From contig JAILWY010000013.1 in the NCBI GenBank assembly GCA_022113835.1, forward strand, positions 1 through 64,000: a stretch of 64,000 nt of DNA, written 5' to 3'. The translations under genes were made by a program, and so were the position numbers. Shown one piece after another: positions 47,726 through 59,869 of the stretch; the stretch's first letter is position 1; every line of letters starts with the position of its first letter. This stretch comes from Atopsyche davidsoni (taxonomy: Eukaryota; Arthropoda; Insecta; Trichoptera; Hydrobiosidae). The notes beneath the pieces are model-generated. The model did no database searches. It had not been told where the DNA came from and worked only from the letters and a program-made list of their open reading frames with translations.

Positions 47726-50700
47726 ATGACGACTCCGCAGCCGCAGCGAGTCAGTCCCGGTGAGGCGCGCAACCAGTTGAGTCGTCCCCGCCCTCGTAGA
47801 CCCGCAGACCTCGCAGACCTCGGTGACGAGAGTGCAAGTATGCGCGTTCCGTTTTCACTTCAGTTGTTATCGTGGACGATTATTTCGGTGGCCGGAGAAT
47901 GCGAAATCCTCAAAACGATCGCCACCGTCTGCGAGGAGCGAGGCGGGAACTTCTCGGAGTGTTCGCTGAGCCCCGGGGACGGCGGCCGGGGGGAGTATGA
48001 GGTCACTTTTGCAACCCTCCAAATTAACAACTGTACATATGATAATTACAAGGTAGACGTGTTTTTATTACAAACCGTCAGCGGTCCCTCGGAATGCATT
48101 GTCGGGTCGAATATTGAAAAAGAAAGACTTCGAGAATTTGATATAAGTCCTGTACAAAATTGTAATAAGGTAAGCCTTTTTTTTATTAGTATATGGTGCT
48201 AGGACTGTATGATTCATCAAAGCCTCTACACACGTCGCGACAAATCGTGCAGCCAACTTGCAGCTAGCTAATAGCGTCCCTTTATTTTGGGTATTTTTTT
48301 TAATGGTTATGCCTAAAATGTAGGACGCTATTGGCTTAGTGCAAGTCGGTTGCACGATTTGTTCCGACGCGTGTAGAGGGCTTAAGTTGGTTAATTTAAC
48401 CTATTTTTGGAAAACTATTTATAGCGTAAATTCTCTCTACAGAAGGCTTGGAAACAAAAACGCTATAACAATATAGTTAAAAAATCGCATCAAAGGTCCA
48501 CGAGGTCCCCACCTGGTGCATAAGCTATAATTCGAAGTATACCCAATTTTTAATATTTATAAGTGCGTCTCGTGCAGCCCCGCGTCTGTGTTTTGTTACG
48601 TCCAGGACAACGTGATAATTTGGGATAGATTTCATTCTTCTAAATCAGCGATACTCAACCTTTTTTCCCCTTTGGGTCACATACATATGTTTGCTATGCT
48701 ACACGAGCCCCAACTTTTTTGTGTGATGACCTTTTTTAGTTTTTTTTTTTACATTTACTCCTAAATTCTCCTAAAATCTAAATAAATGTTTTCGCGCATC
48801 TCGCTCGAGATTTTAAAAACTTTGAACCCCATAGCTCTTTCCTGATAATAGTGGTCGAGTGTCGCTGTTCTAAATTGAACTCGTATAAATTTAATAATGC
48901 ATCTTAATAATAATGTGAAACCTCTTCTCGAAAGTTTAATGAAACTAACACGTGGCCTTTACAAAATAATCGATTTGTATACATTTATTTCTTATAAGAT
49001 TTATTGATTTCAATGACAACTTTCAATTATTATTTTCTAGCCATCGATATTCTAATTCAAACTGTTCGATCTATATAAAATGTAATAATTAATACTTATT
49101 TTAAAAGTGTTCAGAATAATTTACATCAAGTTTAAAGACGAGTGAGTTGAAACTATTGTAGGGGTTAGTACCTACATCGGAACACGTGTCTTACGGCCTG
49201 TTGGAATGTGACATTAGACCCTTCATCCATTAGATATTTTATTAGACGGCCATTAAAATAGAACATAAACCCTTAGTAATTAGCGGTCAGTCAAAAGGCG
49301 ATCGTATTGCAGGCGAGATGTCCTCGCAATGAGACACCCCCCGATACATGGGAATCTTCCTGTTTACGCTATCCACAAAGGCAGTGGGACCCTATATAAG
49401 CGGCTTCCCCGCGCCTCTCCAGAGAGACATCGCGGCATCGAACCAGTAACCACGTATATTTCTAACCAATATAATACTGAATAAACTACGAATACGTAAA
49501 TATTTCGCCAGCCTTCTGATTTCCAACCATACATCAATCCTGCGGCGAAACTATACTGCAACGTACTGTCCAAGCCTCGCGGTGCCGGACCGCCACGCTC
49601 CGTTCTCGGGCTTGAATCTGGGGGAGCAATATTTTTTTAGTTAAATAATGAATTGTCTACAAGTTCAAAGAATAATATACCCCTTAAAGAAAAAAACCAT
49701 TAACCTGTATACAATATATAAGACCAGGGCCGGAGACGCATCGAGCCGTATACGGCCCCATTTGCTCCATTCGACCGGTATACTCACCCACCACCTTCTA
49801 ATTTATAAGAAGTTTAATTCTAGTCTCCTCGTTCAGATTATCTGAGTTAAGATGTCTGGTTAGGTTCCTCCCCGCTCTCTCCATTATGTTGCTTGTGCAT
49901 GGCTGCCATTCTGTACCCTGAGCGTGTGTAAAGGATCAGTAATAGAGTAGTGGACTCGGAATGATTGTGGAGAGATGTGCTCTGGAAGTACCTTGTCGAG
50001 GTGGGGGACTCCTGTTATTATTTCTGTAGCTTGCCGCAAAAGGAGTATCAGATCTAAACGCCAGAGCTTTGTAAGGAAATAATGCTATTGGGCAGACTTT
50101 TCCTTCCAATATAAAACTGCGGTGTAGAAAAACCCGGGGACCCCCTACACTATTTTCTTTAAGAAAACCATGAACACTGGTTCAGCATACATTTATGCTC
50201 AGTGAGACGGTCGCCAACCTCCTCTGAGGAGAGACACCCGAAGAAGATGTCTTGTACTCGTAAAATAAACACAAAAATTTTGCAACAGCCCACACCTATA
50301 CTCGATACAATGGCAGGCAGTTACTGGCACCGAATACCATATTTAACGTCGGGTCGACGCAAGAGAGGCACATCGTGGCAGAAGAATTCCTTTATAGTAT
50401 AATTATTTGTATTGGAAAAAAATGAGGATAGTTTTTGAGTTTCTATAATGCCATCAATTGTCGATCTAAATACAGGCGTGAAAACGTGTCGGTAATCAAA
50501 CTTGTTTGTAGAGTACAATTCGCTCTGGCGCGGACTGCAAGCGCGTCGGTCATTTTGTCTCCGGACATCATCATTCTTCGGAGCCAAAATTGCTCGTTCG
50601 CAAAGCCAATCATGATTTTTGCAATTGTTTCTAATTCAACATTTTGAATTGATTGTATTTGGTAAAAGTTTGGCGGAAAAGATATTTCACATGTAGTCGG

Positions 50701-53700
50701 ATCAATCGGAAGTTTTCCATCGCCCATATCCAAAAGCTGTTTGGCGAATATCTGCGCAGCAGCATCTTGAAGTAAACGCACACGCATATTTGTCGACAAT
50801 GTGAGTTTCACTACATGTCTCCAAAGATATGATGCTTTCAAACATGCATTTAGTTCATCGGCTGGTGTTGATCGTGGAATCACTGGCAAAGTTTGTCGAA
50901 AATCACCAGCAAGAAGCAATAGAGCTCCACCCATCGATCGGTTATTTTCTCTAAAATCTTTGAGAGTACGGTCAAGATCTTGAAGCGATTTCTTGTTTGC
51001 CATAGTGTATTCATCCCATACAATAAGTGAGCTTGTTTTTAAAACTGCAGCCATGCCAGAATTTTTACCGATGTTACATGTTGGTGTTTCGGTATGGTTT
51101 ACATTTAATGGAAGCTTACGAGCTGAATGCGCTGTACGCCCATCACCGAGTAACAACTAGTGCAATTTCATTTTTCGATCGAATTTCAGCGAGTATCAAA
51201 TTGAGCATGAATGTTTTTCCAGTGCCTCCAGGTGCGTCAAGGAAAATAATTCCACCGCTTTCGTTTGCTACGTATTGCATAACTTTTTCTAAAACTATTT
51301 TTTGATGAGCAGTTAACAGTTGTTTCTGAGTATCGATAAAATGGCGCAATTCATCAGAATTATATTGCTGTTTACGTACCAAATCTCATCCATGAACATT
51401 CTTTCGATCACGTATCGGTGCCTATATATATAAAAAAAGAAAGTAAGCGAATACTTTTCAAAAAAGGAACAGTAAATTTTTTTGATATCTACTATAATAA
51501 TATTCATTGTGTGTATGTATTTTTCATTTTTTGGTTCTCTATAGAATATCTTACAGCTGGATACAACGCTGATTTTTTGCATGTAAGTTCAGTAAGTTTT
51601 TCCGCAGCTATGTGCCGAATTTCAAGACGATAGGATAATATTTTCATTCATAAACTAATTTAAAAAAAACTATAAAATATGCTTTAGCTAGTTTCAATAT
51701 GTATGAATTATAGGATTTGTTGTTCACCGCGAGAATTTCAATTTTAGAACTTTTAGAACCCGAGACTGCACGATTACTAGCGCTGCTTGATGAGACCAAA
51801 GTATGAGAAATACCATTTTCGCCGTTGATGTTATGTTGCTTATGATAATGGATGTAGATCAAAAGGCTGGCGAAATGTTTGCGTATTCGTTTATTAAGAT
51901 GATGGACAAAATAATATTACGTGGTTACTAGTCGAGTGTCTGCGTCTCTCTGTATGGGATTGCGTTATCGCTTCGGGTTGTAGGGTTGTTGTAAAATAGA
52001 AAGTCTCTACCTGAGGTAGGGGCGGAGCTTCACAAGTCAAATAATGTAGCGGTGTATTTGCACTGACCGCCGCTACACCATGAAATATATTAAATGACAT
52101 TATATGTGCCATTATTCGATAGTCACAAAATACACCCATACCTCGCTATACGGCCACTCTTTATACGGCCTTTCGCTATAACGGCCCTTTTCAATTAAGG
52201 CACATTTTCGATATACGGCCTAAAATGTTTCGCTATAACGGCATAAAAAACTTTTTTTCGATGTTATTTTGTTTACGAGCGTTATTCAGTGTGTGCTCAT
52301 AGAGCGGCTGGTTTAGACTTGTCTGTGAGTGTTTTATGTACATATTTATTACTGATTGTTACGCTTTGTCAAAGAACCGATGAGACTATCGCTGTGTCCC
52401 CGGAGCGTCCTGCTCTACGCCGCCGGTTTCTGGGTCGCCCTGCTCCGCGCCATTGACTCCCGGAGCGCCCTGTTCCGTGCCCCCGGGCCCTGGAGCGCCA
52501 TGCTCTGCGCCGCTGGCCTACGGAAAGCCTCGCTTCGCGCCGTTGGCTTCCATCTAAGTCGCCATAGCCGCGATTCCCTCCGAAGCTTTGGCGCTCCCGC
52601 TGTAGTTTCCGCGGACGCCTCCGCAGCCTCCGGACCTAAGATCACTGCCTTTGTAACTTCCGCCGTGTCATTGCCTCTCCAGTAGAAAAATATTTAAAAT
52701 CTCTTATTGGTACTTGTCAGATTCGAACTCAACATCCATCCTACATTTGGCAATCGATTGGCTTAATTTGCCAGAGGCAGTTAGTTGCTAACTCTACCAT
52801 ATATTGCAGGTCTCTATGCGTGCATGGTTTATAAGATATCAACTATCTTTTTTAGTGTTTCTATTAATCTATATTAAGCGTAAGTATGAGCAACCAAAAC
52901 TAGACAAGAGGAGTATAAGCTGTTAAGGCAAAACAATTTTAAAAAAACCTTGTCACACTAAGCTGATGTAATATAATTTTGCAGGGGTAGAACGAGTGTT
53001 ATTGCAATTAGTAATAATATCTTGTTTTCGTTTTCAGTTGAAGTTTACAATCTGCATGAAATATTTATTCAGAGGTTGCTATTTGTTTAGGATAACTCCA
53101 AAAGTACAAACAAATTCTTATCGACCAGTTGAGCACTACAAATGGATTCAAAATGAATATTCCCAAAATGACTTCTTTATCCACAAGCCCACCTTGACTT
53201 TTCGTAATATGTCGAGGTACCAGCTATTTTGTTACTAATTGAATTTATTATTAATTTAAATCTTTGCAATATTCTTGAGCAAAACAAATAAAAAATCAGG
53301 AATTTTTTGCAATTAAACTTTAAAAAAAAAAATTACTAAGTAATTTTTATTAATTGACTTAGAATTACGTATCTAAAAATGAGTAATCTTAAAAAACAAA
53401 TTTAACAGTTTTATAAGCCTGCTTCTTCGTTCAATATTTTTTATACTTGGTTCAACAGTTTATGACTTTTATTTACAGGTCCCACATTGAGGTCAAGTGG
53501 GAATTTAATCAAACTTTTGATAAATCAAAATTTATAACCCAATTCCAGGTAAAGTTTCATTAAAATTCATGAGTGATAGCCAAAATAATAATTTCTTACA
53601 AATTACCTTAATTTACTCACTAAGAAATCCAATGGAGAAATCATACCTCACAGTTGTCGGGTGAATCATAACTACACGACTTTCTCCACATCCATAAATT

Positions 53701-54904
53701 GCTGCTGTCGCATAAGTACCAACACAGAGATTGGTGTGGAGCTTGCACTTGTCAACGACACCTGGCGATGCGAGTACATGAACAGTATTTACCAGGATAC
53801 CTGTATTTGGAGTGACTCTAAAGGTGAAGTTTGTTGTCAATTTGTGTTACTTTGTTTAATTTCAATTTACAGAATTATGTTATCTATACTCATAGAATGG
53901 CTAATGCCGCTTGGTGGTCAAGAGGTTCATATGAGTCATCATTTCGCAATGAGAGTTCGATGGCTGCCTATGATTGTGGCCACTGTGGTGGCGTCCCTGG
54001 TGGTGGCCCTGCTGAGTTGCTACAGTTGCCGGGCTCAACGCCGCGACCCTAGTGCTCGATGCGACACAGCTTCCTTCAGCCCACTGCCATCTAACCGTAC
54101 ACAGGACAAGATTATTCTGCTTTATGCGCAGGAAGACTCTTCTTTCATGAATTACATGAAAACTTTGGGAAAGCAGTTAATGGAAAATAATCAGTATTTG
54201 GTGAGACTTTTGCAATTCTACTCACACTCACGCTCCAATTTAATGTTCATATTATATTTTTTGTGATTTGCTCGATAGGTTTACGACATGCATGATAATG
54301 AAAATATTCAAGAAATAGCGAGGTGTCCTTTTGAGTTTATCAATAATACGATCAAGCAGAAAAATTGTCAATTTATTCTCGTCGTTTCAAAAAATTTAGA
54401 TAAATTATACCAAAATATGACGAGCAGTCCTCAGCAAGACGACAACGGTATGTTCTGTGAAATCAATATGCAACTATGCTAGGAAAATCTGAGTGGGCGA
54501 ATCTATAACAGTGCTGAGTGGTTTCAGCAATAGAAGATTCTCCCCTCATTGCGCACAAGACTTGGGGCGACACCATGGTAGTCCACACCATCAGCGCTCT
54601 ATCTCTCCATTTTGACTGCACTTCATACAATAATGTATTTGTGGGAAGGTTCGTCATCGGATATTATTATCTATGAGAATACCCAGTTTAGAGCATATAT
54701 ACTTGATATTTACAAAATTGTTCTAGAATGCAGAATTCAGATGAGGAACTGCCATACCTGGCACATATAAATCAACATAAAAGGTATGATTTGCCACAGC
54801 AGCAAGCTGCACTACTGACCGACCTCTCTCAAGCGCTCGCGCACGTCGTCATATCACATGCACAGCTCCTGCCTGATCTTTTAGTGAATTCACATTTTAA
54901 GTAA
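47726..54904 (+). CDS. Interleukin-17 receptor-like membrane protein with SEFIR domain
   Basis: Type I receptors of this family bind IL-17-like cytokines and signal through a cytoplasmic SEFIR domain that recruits Act1/CIKS. Nine exons join to 555 codons with stop: 47726-48169, 53038-53216, 53479-53548, 53625-53823, 53896-54200, 54279-54447, 54528-54648, 54727-54904; with exon 1 this is eight clear coding exons and possibly a missed one in the 4.9 kb intron 1. An internal Met at residue 39 starts a signal peptide (MRVPFSLQLLSWTIISVAG), so it may be the real start. The ectodomain is Cys- and N-glycosite-rich (CRVNHNYTTF). One transmembrane segment lies at about residues 320-342 (LPMIVATVVASLVVALLSC). 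SEFIR follows: KIILLYAQEDSSFMNYMKTL, CPFEFINNTIKQKNCQFILV. The acceptors at 53624 and 53895 were chosen because nearby alternatives break the frame. Subfamily is not assignable. Confidence 0.8.
48200..49180. other. Intron 1 of the IL-17R-like gene, part without a recognised element
   Basis: A partial inverted repeat at about 48213-48380 (CACACGTCGCGACAAATCGTGCA against TGCACGATTTGTTCCGACGCGTGT) suggests a small MITE of about 165 bp. Otherwise AT-rich. Confidence 0.5.
49187..49560 (+). mobile_element. Solo LTR, related to those at 45695 and 51842
   Basis: It contains a TATA box (CCTATATAAG at about 49391), GAGAGACATCG, ACCAGTAACCACGTATATTT, AATAAAC and ATTTCGCCAGCCTTCTGATT, in the same order as the other two LTRs. 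The 5' third is different, so it is a subfamily. Ends are approximate. Confidence 0.6.
49600..50430. other. Intronic DNA without a recognised element
   Basis: Several short open frames, none with a recognisable domain. Confidence 0.4.
50443..51400 (-). pseudogene. Helitron PIF1-type helicase fragment
   Basis: On minus, KIVLEKVMQYV and LDAPGGTGKTFMLNLIL give the Walker A motif. After a frameshift near 51150 follow GDGRTAHSARKLPLNV, SSLIVWDEYTMANKKSLQDL (Walker B, DE), GDFRQTLPVIPRSTPADELN and SYLWRHVVKLTLSTNMRV. This is the helicase half of a RepHel protein. The Rep half and the C-terminus are missing. It lies in intron 1 of the IL-17R-like gene, antisense. Confidence 0.85.
51488..51805 (+). 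mobile_element. Helitron 5' end fragment
   Basis: It starts with TC after an A (TCTACTATAATAATATTCAT). The following 300 bp match the first part of the Helitron at 13052. It lacks any 3' end before the LTR at 51842. Confidence 0.65.
51842..52077 (-). mobile_element. Solo LTR, uninterrupted copy
   Basis: On minus it starts TGTAGCGGCGGTCAGTGC at 52077 and shares CTCCGCCCCTACCTCAGGTA GAGACTT, AGAGAGACGCAG and ATTTCGCCAGCCTTTTGATC with the split copy at 45695/47503. Confidence 0.7.
52133..52359 (+). mobile_element. Tigger/pogo end fragment (copy 3)
   Basis: CACCCATACCTCGCTATACG starts after TA (52131-52132). The following GGCC-rich 5' UTR matches the transposase-start ends of copies 1, 2 and 4. 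Homology stops at about 52359. Confidence 0.8.
52370..52690. repeat. GC-rich degenerate tandem repeat, open in both directions
   Basis: Units of about 30-60 bp (CCCGGAGCGCCCTG, TACGCCGCCGGTTTCTGG and variants) recur four to five times. The plus frame from ATG at 52380 encodes repeated 'RSALFRAPG / SAMLCAAGL' units and the minus frame is open too. GC content is far above that of the flanks. No family is recognised. Confidence 0.5.
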
Positions 54905-54913
54905 TCAATATTT

Positions 54914-55132
54914 TTGACAGAGGGTACTTTGTAGAATTCCATTTTAATATTTTGAATAAAATACTTGAGTGATTTTTCCACATGGTGACCGGTTTCGCCA
55001 AACTTTCACGTTAGCATTATCAAACTGAGTGAGGATTTTTAAAATTAACATGCAATTAAGTGAACAGTTGTTAAAGGAAGAGGTATTGGTTATTAGAGAG
55101 AGAGATGTAATGATTGTCAGGTGGTAGTTTTC
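54914..55132 (-). repeat. Hammerhead-like dispersed repeat, copy 3
   Basis: Same order as the copy at 40906, including the extension with AGAGAGAGATGTAATG and ATTGTCAGGTGGTA. Stem II has a wobble (GCTAAC). It starts 10 bp past the IL-17R-like stop, and its AATAAA at 54955-54960 could serve that gene. Confidence 0.65.
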
Positions 55133-55139
55133 TGGATCA

Positions 55140-55740
55140 TTCGCAGACTTTTTCGTGGAAAAATCCAAAATCAAACAATTCAATTTATTTAAACACATTA
55201 CTTACTGATATCATTATGTCGACGGAATTTCATGTTTATGGGACAAATAGACAGTTAGATTGTTTTTTGCACAGAATATGTATATTCGGCCACAAAGAAA
55301 ATTCTCTTAAAAAAGTTTAAAAACAAAATCCAATCAATGGAACATAAAATAAGTAGTACATCCATGGTTTGTTCTTATAACTTTATTGTGAAAATCACTA
55401 ATACACACCTTAGACATTGCGCGATGCATTACTACTTAATTATTAATTGAAATATACAAATTTTTCCCTAAAATAATCTTATTTTCCGACAATTGTTCCA
55501 AACTCTGGTTGCTCAGCTCACGAGACAATTGACAAATTTGGAGCTTTTTTTTTTAATAGGAGATAAGATATATCTATAAGGATATAAAAGGAATCTATGA
55601 GGATATAAAACCTTCAACAGAGAACAAAATTATATATAATGCCCTGTAACCAATAAATAGAGTAGTTTTAAATGATAACAATTGTTTTTGGAGAAAATTT
55701 TAATAAACCAACTTAAACGGATTAAGGCAGTCCTGGAAAC
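55140..55740. other. Intergenic DNA between IL-17R-like and zinc-finger genes
   Basis: AT-rich. Minus-strand AATAAA at 55382-55387 may serve the zinc-finger gene. Confidence 0.4.
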
Positions 55741-55741
55741 T

Positions 55742-58700
55742 TTACCATGACTCGAGAGCTTCAGAATGCACTCCCTGGAAAATCTGTCTGTGACATTTCA
55801 TGTGAGTTTTGAGAGCGCTCTTCTGAGTAAATCCTCGGCGACAAAAGTGGCAAGCATGGGGCTTCACTCCAGAGTGTATGAGACGGTGGCGCTTGAGTAG
55901 CTGAGAAGTGGAGAAGCGCTTGGGACAAGACTGACATTTGTATGGCCGTTCTCCTGTATGTGTTCGCATATGGACTCCCAGTAAGCTGCGCGTCCGGAAG
56001 CTTTTTGGACAAGTGCCACAAGCAAAAGGCCGGTCGTTGGTGTGTGAGCGTGCATGCGTAGTAAGCTCACCGCTCGTAGGAAACCTTTTGCCGCAGACAG
56101 AGCAGACAAAATTTCGTGTTCCAGTGTGTCTTTCCTCGTGGACCTTGAGCGCACTACCAGACTTGAACCTTTTGTCACACAAGGTGCACTGAAAAGGCCG
56201 TTCTGTAGTGTGGGTTCTCATATGACTCTGTAAAATCAACACACAAGCGTAAAACCAGAATGACTATTATAGCAAATGATAATATTTGACTACCGAACCT
56301 TAAGTTGTCCTGACTGAATGAAGCCGGCATGGCACATGTTACAGTGATAGTTCTTAACTCCCAAGTGTATCTTTTTGTGAATTTCTAAAACAGTAGGATA
56401 AGTGAATGCTTTCTGGCAAACGTTGCATACGTAGTTGCGCTGGCCGTTGTGTCGGTTCATATGCATTTTGAGAGTTCTCCAGTTGGACAGTTCCTTGTGG
56501 CACACTTTGCAATCGAAAGGCTGCAAGGAACAATTATAAAATAAATTAATATCAATCAGGTAGTCAGACTGGTGCTATGGCTGCTACCCTGACTGAAATG
56601 GATGACCTTCAGGCCGTAGTGCTGTCGGACATGGGCGTTGAGTCTGTGAGACAGCTTGAACTTCTTGTCGCATTTCGGGCACTCGAGAGCTCTGGGGGTG
56701 GTCTGTCGCACTAACTCAGCAGGTTTCCTCTCTGTGGAAGGTTTACATTTTTCTTGCCTACAAATTATTCAATTTAGACAGTTAATTTAATTCACTTAGT
56801 CACTCTTCAGTTTTTCTCTATTTGATTTGGCCTGTTATAACAAATAGTATCAAATAGTAAATTTCTAATTCTATAAGTTTTTAATAAGAATATTGAAAAT
56901 CGAATCTAAGTGCAAACTGAGAAGTGTAAAACAATATTAAGCAAAAAAAAAAATAAATATTATTATTACCACTTAGCATCTTCAAAATGTTTTTCTTTTA
57001 CGTGTTTCCTTAGCAATGTTGTTTTAGTGAATCCTTCAGAGCAAATTTCACACTTTAGTTTAAACAGCTCACTTGGGAAATGAAGTTTCTTCTCATTAGC
57101 TGTAACATCAAAGAGCTTTATCACTCTCCCGGAGCAACACGCCTTCTATACTACACGTACACGATTAACCATTTTATATAAAGGTCATCATTTAAAAAGC
57201 CTGATAAAAAACCTAATGCAATACCATGGATGATACTATGTTCTCATTCTGATGAGAAACCAACTCTCGGCAATCTCCAACTCTTTCATTGGCTAATCTT
57301 ATACCACTGTGGTGTACTCAACTGGAGACTCGACTGCACTTTATCTAAGATCGATATAGGATCACATTTCAATTCATTCATCCTGAAATAAAGCCAGCAA
57401 TGCCAGTGCAGTCTTTGTTAGTTCATGAAAACTGAACTCAGAAATTATTTACTACTTTCTGAGTTCTACTTTTCAGAGAAAATTCTAAAAATTCATTCCA
57501 AATGTTCATAAAACGTGAACAGGACGCTACTGGGCAAAATTAATGATTAGTTAGTTTGAAGAATAACTCTTACCAACCGTGTCACAAATGAACTGGGGAC
57601 ACCATTATATCATAATTAAAAATACTTATCAAATGACTTCTTTATATTTTTTAAATCTTTTACTGGGAACACTCTAAAATTAGTAAGAAATAATTAACCT
57701 AAAATTTCAGTCTAATTGTATAAAGGGCTACGGCTCAGTTTTATAATGATAATGTTTCAATATTTTTAAGTAAAATATTGACATATGTCGATTTTTTTAT
57801 TAAACGTCAATCAGATGCATATTTATTACCCATTACGGGTTTATTATATTATTACTAATATGATTAGGCACATTAGTTCATACATAGAAGATGATTTAAA
57901 GAAACTCTCAGAAAAATATCATCTCAATCAAATATTATCCCACACAAATCACGATTATATTTTTCTGAGAGTTTTTTTAAATCATCTTCTATGTATGAAC
58001 TAATGTGCCTAATCATATTAGTAATAATAAAATACTTGAGTGATTTTCCACATGTTCGTTTTTATTTGTGACCGGTTTCGCCAACCTTTCACGTTGGCAT
58101 TATCAAACAGAGTGAGATTTTATATAATGCAACTCAAACTTAATACTTTATGCCAGCAACGGCCGTGGGCTTAGCACCTGATGCGTTAGGTGACAGAGGT
58201 ATTTGACTACACATTTCTTAGCTACTGCAGTCCTATTTCTAAGTTATTTCACTTACAATAGCTCTGTAATATGGCAAAAATAAAGATCTGAGATATTTAT
58301 TACAGTATCATATAATTACTATATAATTCTGAAACCTGAAACCTATGACGGTGAACTCAATCTAGATACATAAAATTGTAAAAACTCAATGGTGATCGTC
58401 ATCAAGACTTCGGACACCTCTTACCTGTTTCATGGTGAGATTTGAGATTCTCCAAGTGCCCATTGTTTGACTTCTCTTGGGATATTGGATCAGTCAAGTC
58501 TGACTCCAAATTTTTATGATCAAAAGAGAGATTGTCTGGGCAGTCAAAGTGGCTTACTTCTGTTTCTACCTCGATGAAAGTTTGGGTCTCGGTGATTTGA
58601 CTGCCTACATCAAATTTCATATCAAATTTTATCTCTACTACCGATTCTTCTTGTTTAATATTTTCCGTGGTCTGTAATAGAAATATCATCAGTCACAGAT

Positions 58701-59663
58701 TGTTGATATACAGACTCGGTGAGAGCCTTTAATCATCATCATGATTTGAAATAAAAGTGTGTTTTAAGATGGCATTGGAAAAATTATTACTAGCTCTCTA
58801 CTGTTAACAAATCAGCCCTGTTGTCGCACACTAACGTGATGTTTTCAGAAACAGAAAGCTTAAAAGTATTAACGATGGCATTGGTTTCTCTGTCTGCCAA
58901 TAATTGATTCGAGTTTAATTCCAAATATATCCTAAAACTTTTCAAAAAGAACTTATATTTGATATAGTCATAATAAATAATTTACATACTGAAATTGCTT
59001 AAGAGTTTGAAAATGTACATTGCCCATATTTGTATAAAAGAAATCGCAGACCCATCGAATAGTAATATCTTACTGTAATTGTTAAACGAAAGAACTCATA
59101 CTCTTCGAATACGGTAGGTTTCTTTATTTATATCATGCAATACTATCGAGCGCCCTTGTTTCCGTATCTACCACTACAAAGATACTTATTTTTACTAACA
59201 AAAAAAACAAATTAGGAGGCTTGTCATATCTAAATATGGATCTCATGTTGGTTTCTTGAGTTGTGGCTTGACATAAATTAGTTTATATATTATTTTATTA
59301 TCATATATTTTTATACGTGTATATAAATTTATGTCGATTAGATAAGAGAGTGTATATTAAACACGCTTCGTTTTAATAATATTATGGATTACCAACCTGT
59401 GGGATTATCTGTCGCAACGTTCCGTCAGAACGTACACACTGTTGTTTGAAATAATAAAACGTATTTAGAAGAGCAATACAGTTCTGACACAAGGAAGAAG
59501 GTAAACCATCATCTTCAGAAACTTCCAAAGATGTACAGTAAAAGAAAATTTCCGAAAAACACGCCTTAAATATATCTTGCATATCTTCTCTGTCGCCCAA
59601 ACATGCTCGACATAACTTTACAGAGTATGCAGAAACATCGTGATTCATACAGTCAGCAGACAT
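55742..59663 (-). CDS. ZAD and C2H2 zinc-finger protein (ten fingers), putative transcription factor
   Basis: Six exons on minus join to exactly 501 codons with stop: 59663-59397, 58671-58425, 57099-56970, 56757-56607, 56520-56299 and 56227-55742. The N-terminal 88 residues form a ZAD zinc-associated dimerisation domain (KLCRACLGD ... SSLCQNCIALL). An acidic linker follows. Ten C2H2 fingers start at about residue 188: CEICSEGF, CPKCDKKF, CKVCHKEL, CNVCQKAF, CNMCHAGF (split across an intron), CTLCDKRF, CSVCGKRF, CGTCPKSF, CQSCPKRF and CHFCRRGF, most joined by H-T/S-G-x-K/R-P linkers. The donor at 56607 was chosen because it gives HYGLKPFDC, a standard linker. ZAD proteins are an arthropod-expanded class of nuclear DNA-binding factors. 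The target is unknown. Confidence 0.9.
57853..58023. repeat. Fold-back SINE family, long palindrome copy
   Basis: Two inverted arms of about 67 bp with essentially one mismatch start TACTAATATGATTAGGCACA and end with its complement. The centre keeps CCCACACAAATCACGATT, a remnant of the region next to the tRNA-like head. It lies in a zinc-finger gene intron. Confidence 0.85.
58026..58128 (-). repeat. Hammerhead-like dispersed repeat, copy 4 (best core)
   Basis: On minus: stem I TGT, core TTGATAA plus T, stem II GCCAAC (58093-58098 complement) with GTTGGC (58080-58085 complement), then GAAAC, a CG loop, GTC and ACA. It abuts the palindrome at 57853-58023. Confidence 0.65.
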
Positions 59664-59869
59664 TTTTATTTTATTCACACAAATTCCTTATATTGCAAAA
59701 TTGTCATATCCCCTCTCAAAAAATTTAAAAAAAAGAAGGAAAAAACAGCTATCATACTGCTCGCATCTGTTGTTTTGACACACACATAGATTGACCATAG
59801 ACAATATTACCACTTATATGAAGAAACAGCCAAGGCGGATATATGTGATTCAATAATACACCACTAGTA

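Noticed and set aside
52380..52685. A real protein gene in the GC-rich repeat patch
   Set aside because: Open on both strands, repetitive, and adjoining a transposon breakpoint; kept only as a repeat.
53624..53700. Acceptor at 53653 for the fourth IL-17R-like exon
   Set aside because: It gives an immediate in-frame stop; the acceptor before 53625 keeps the frame.
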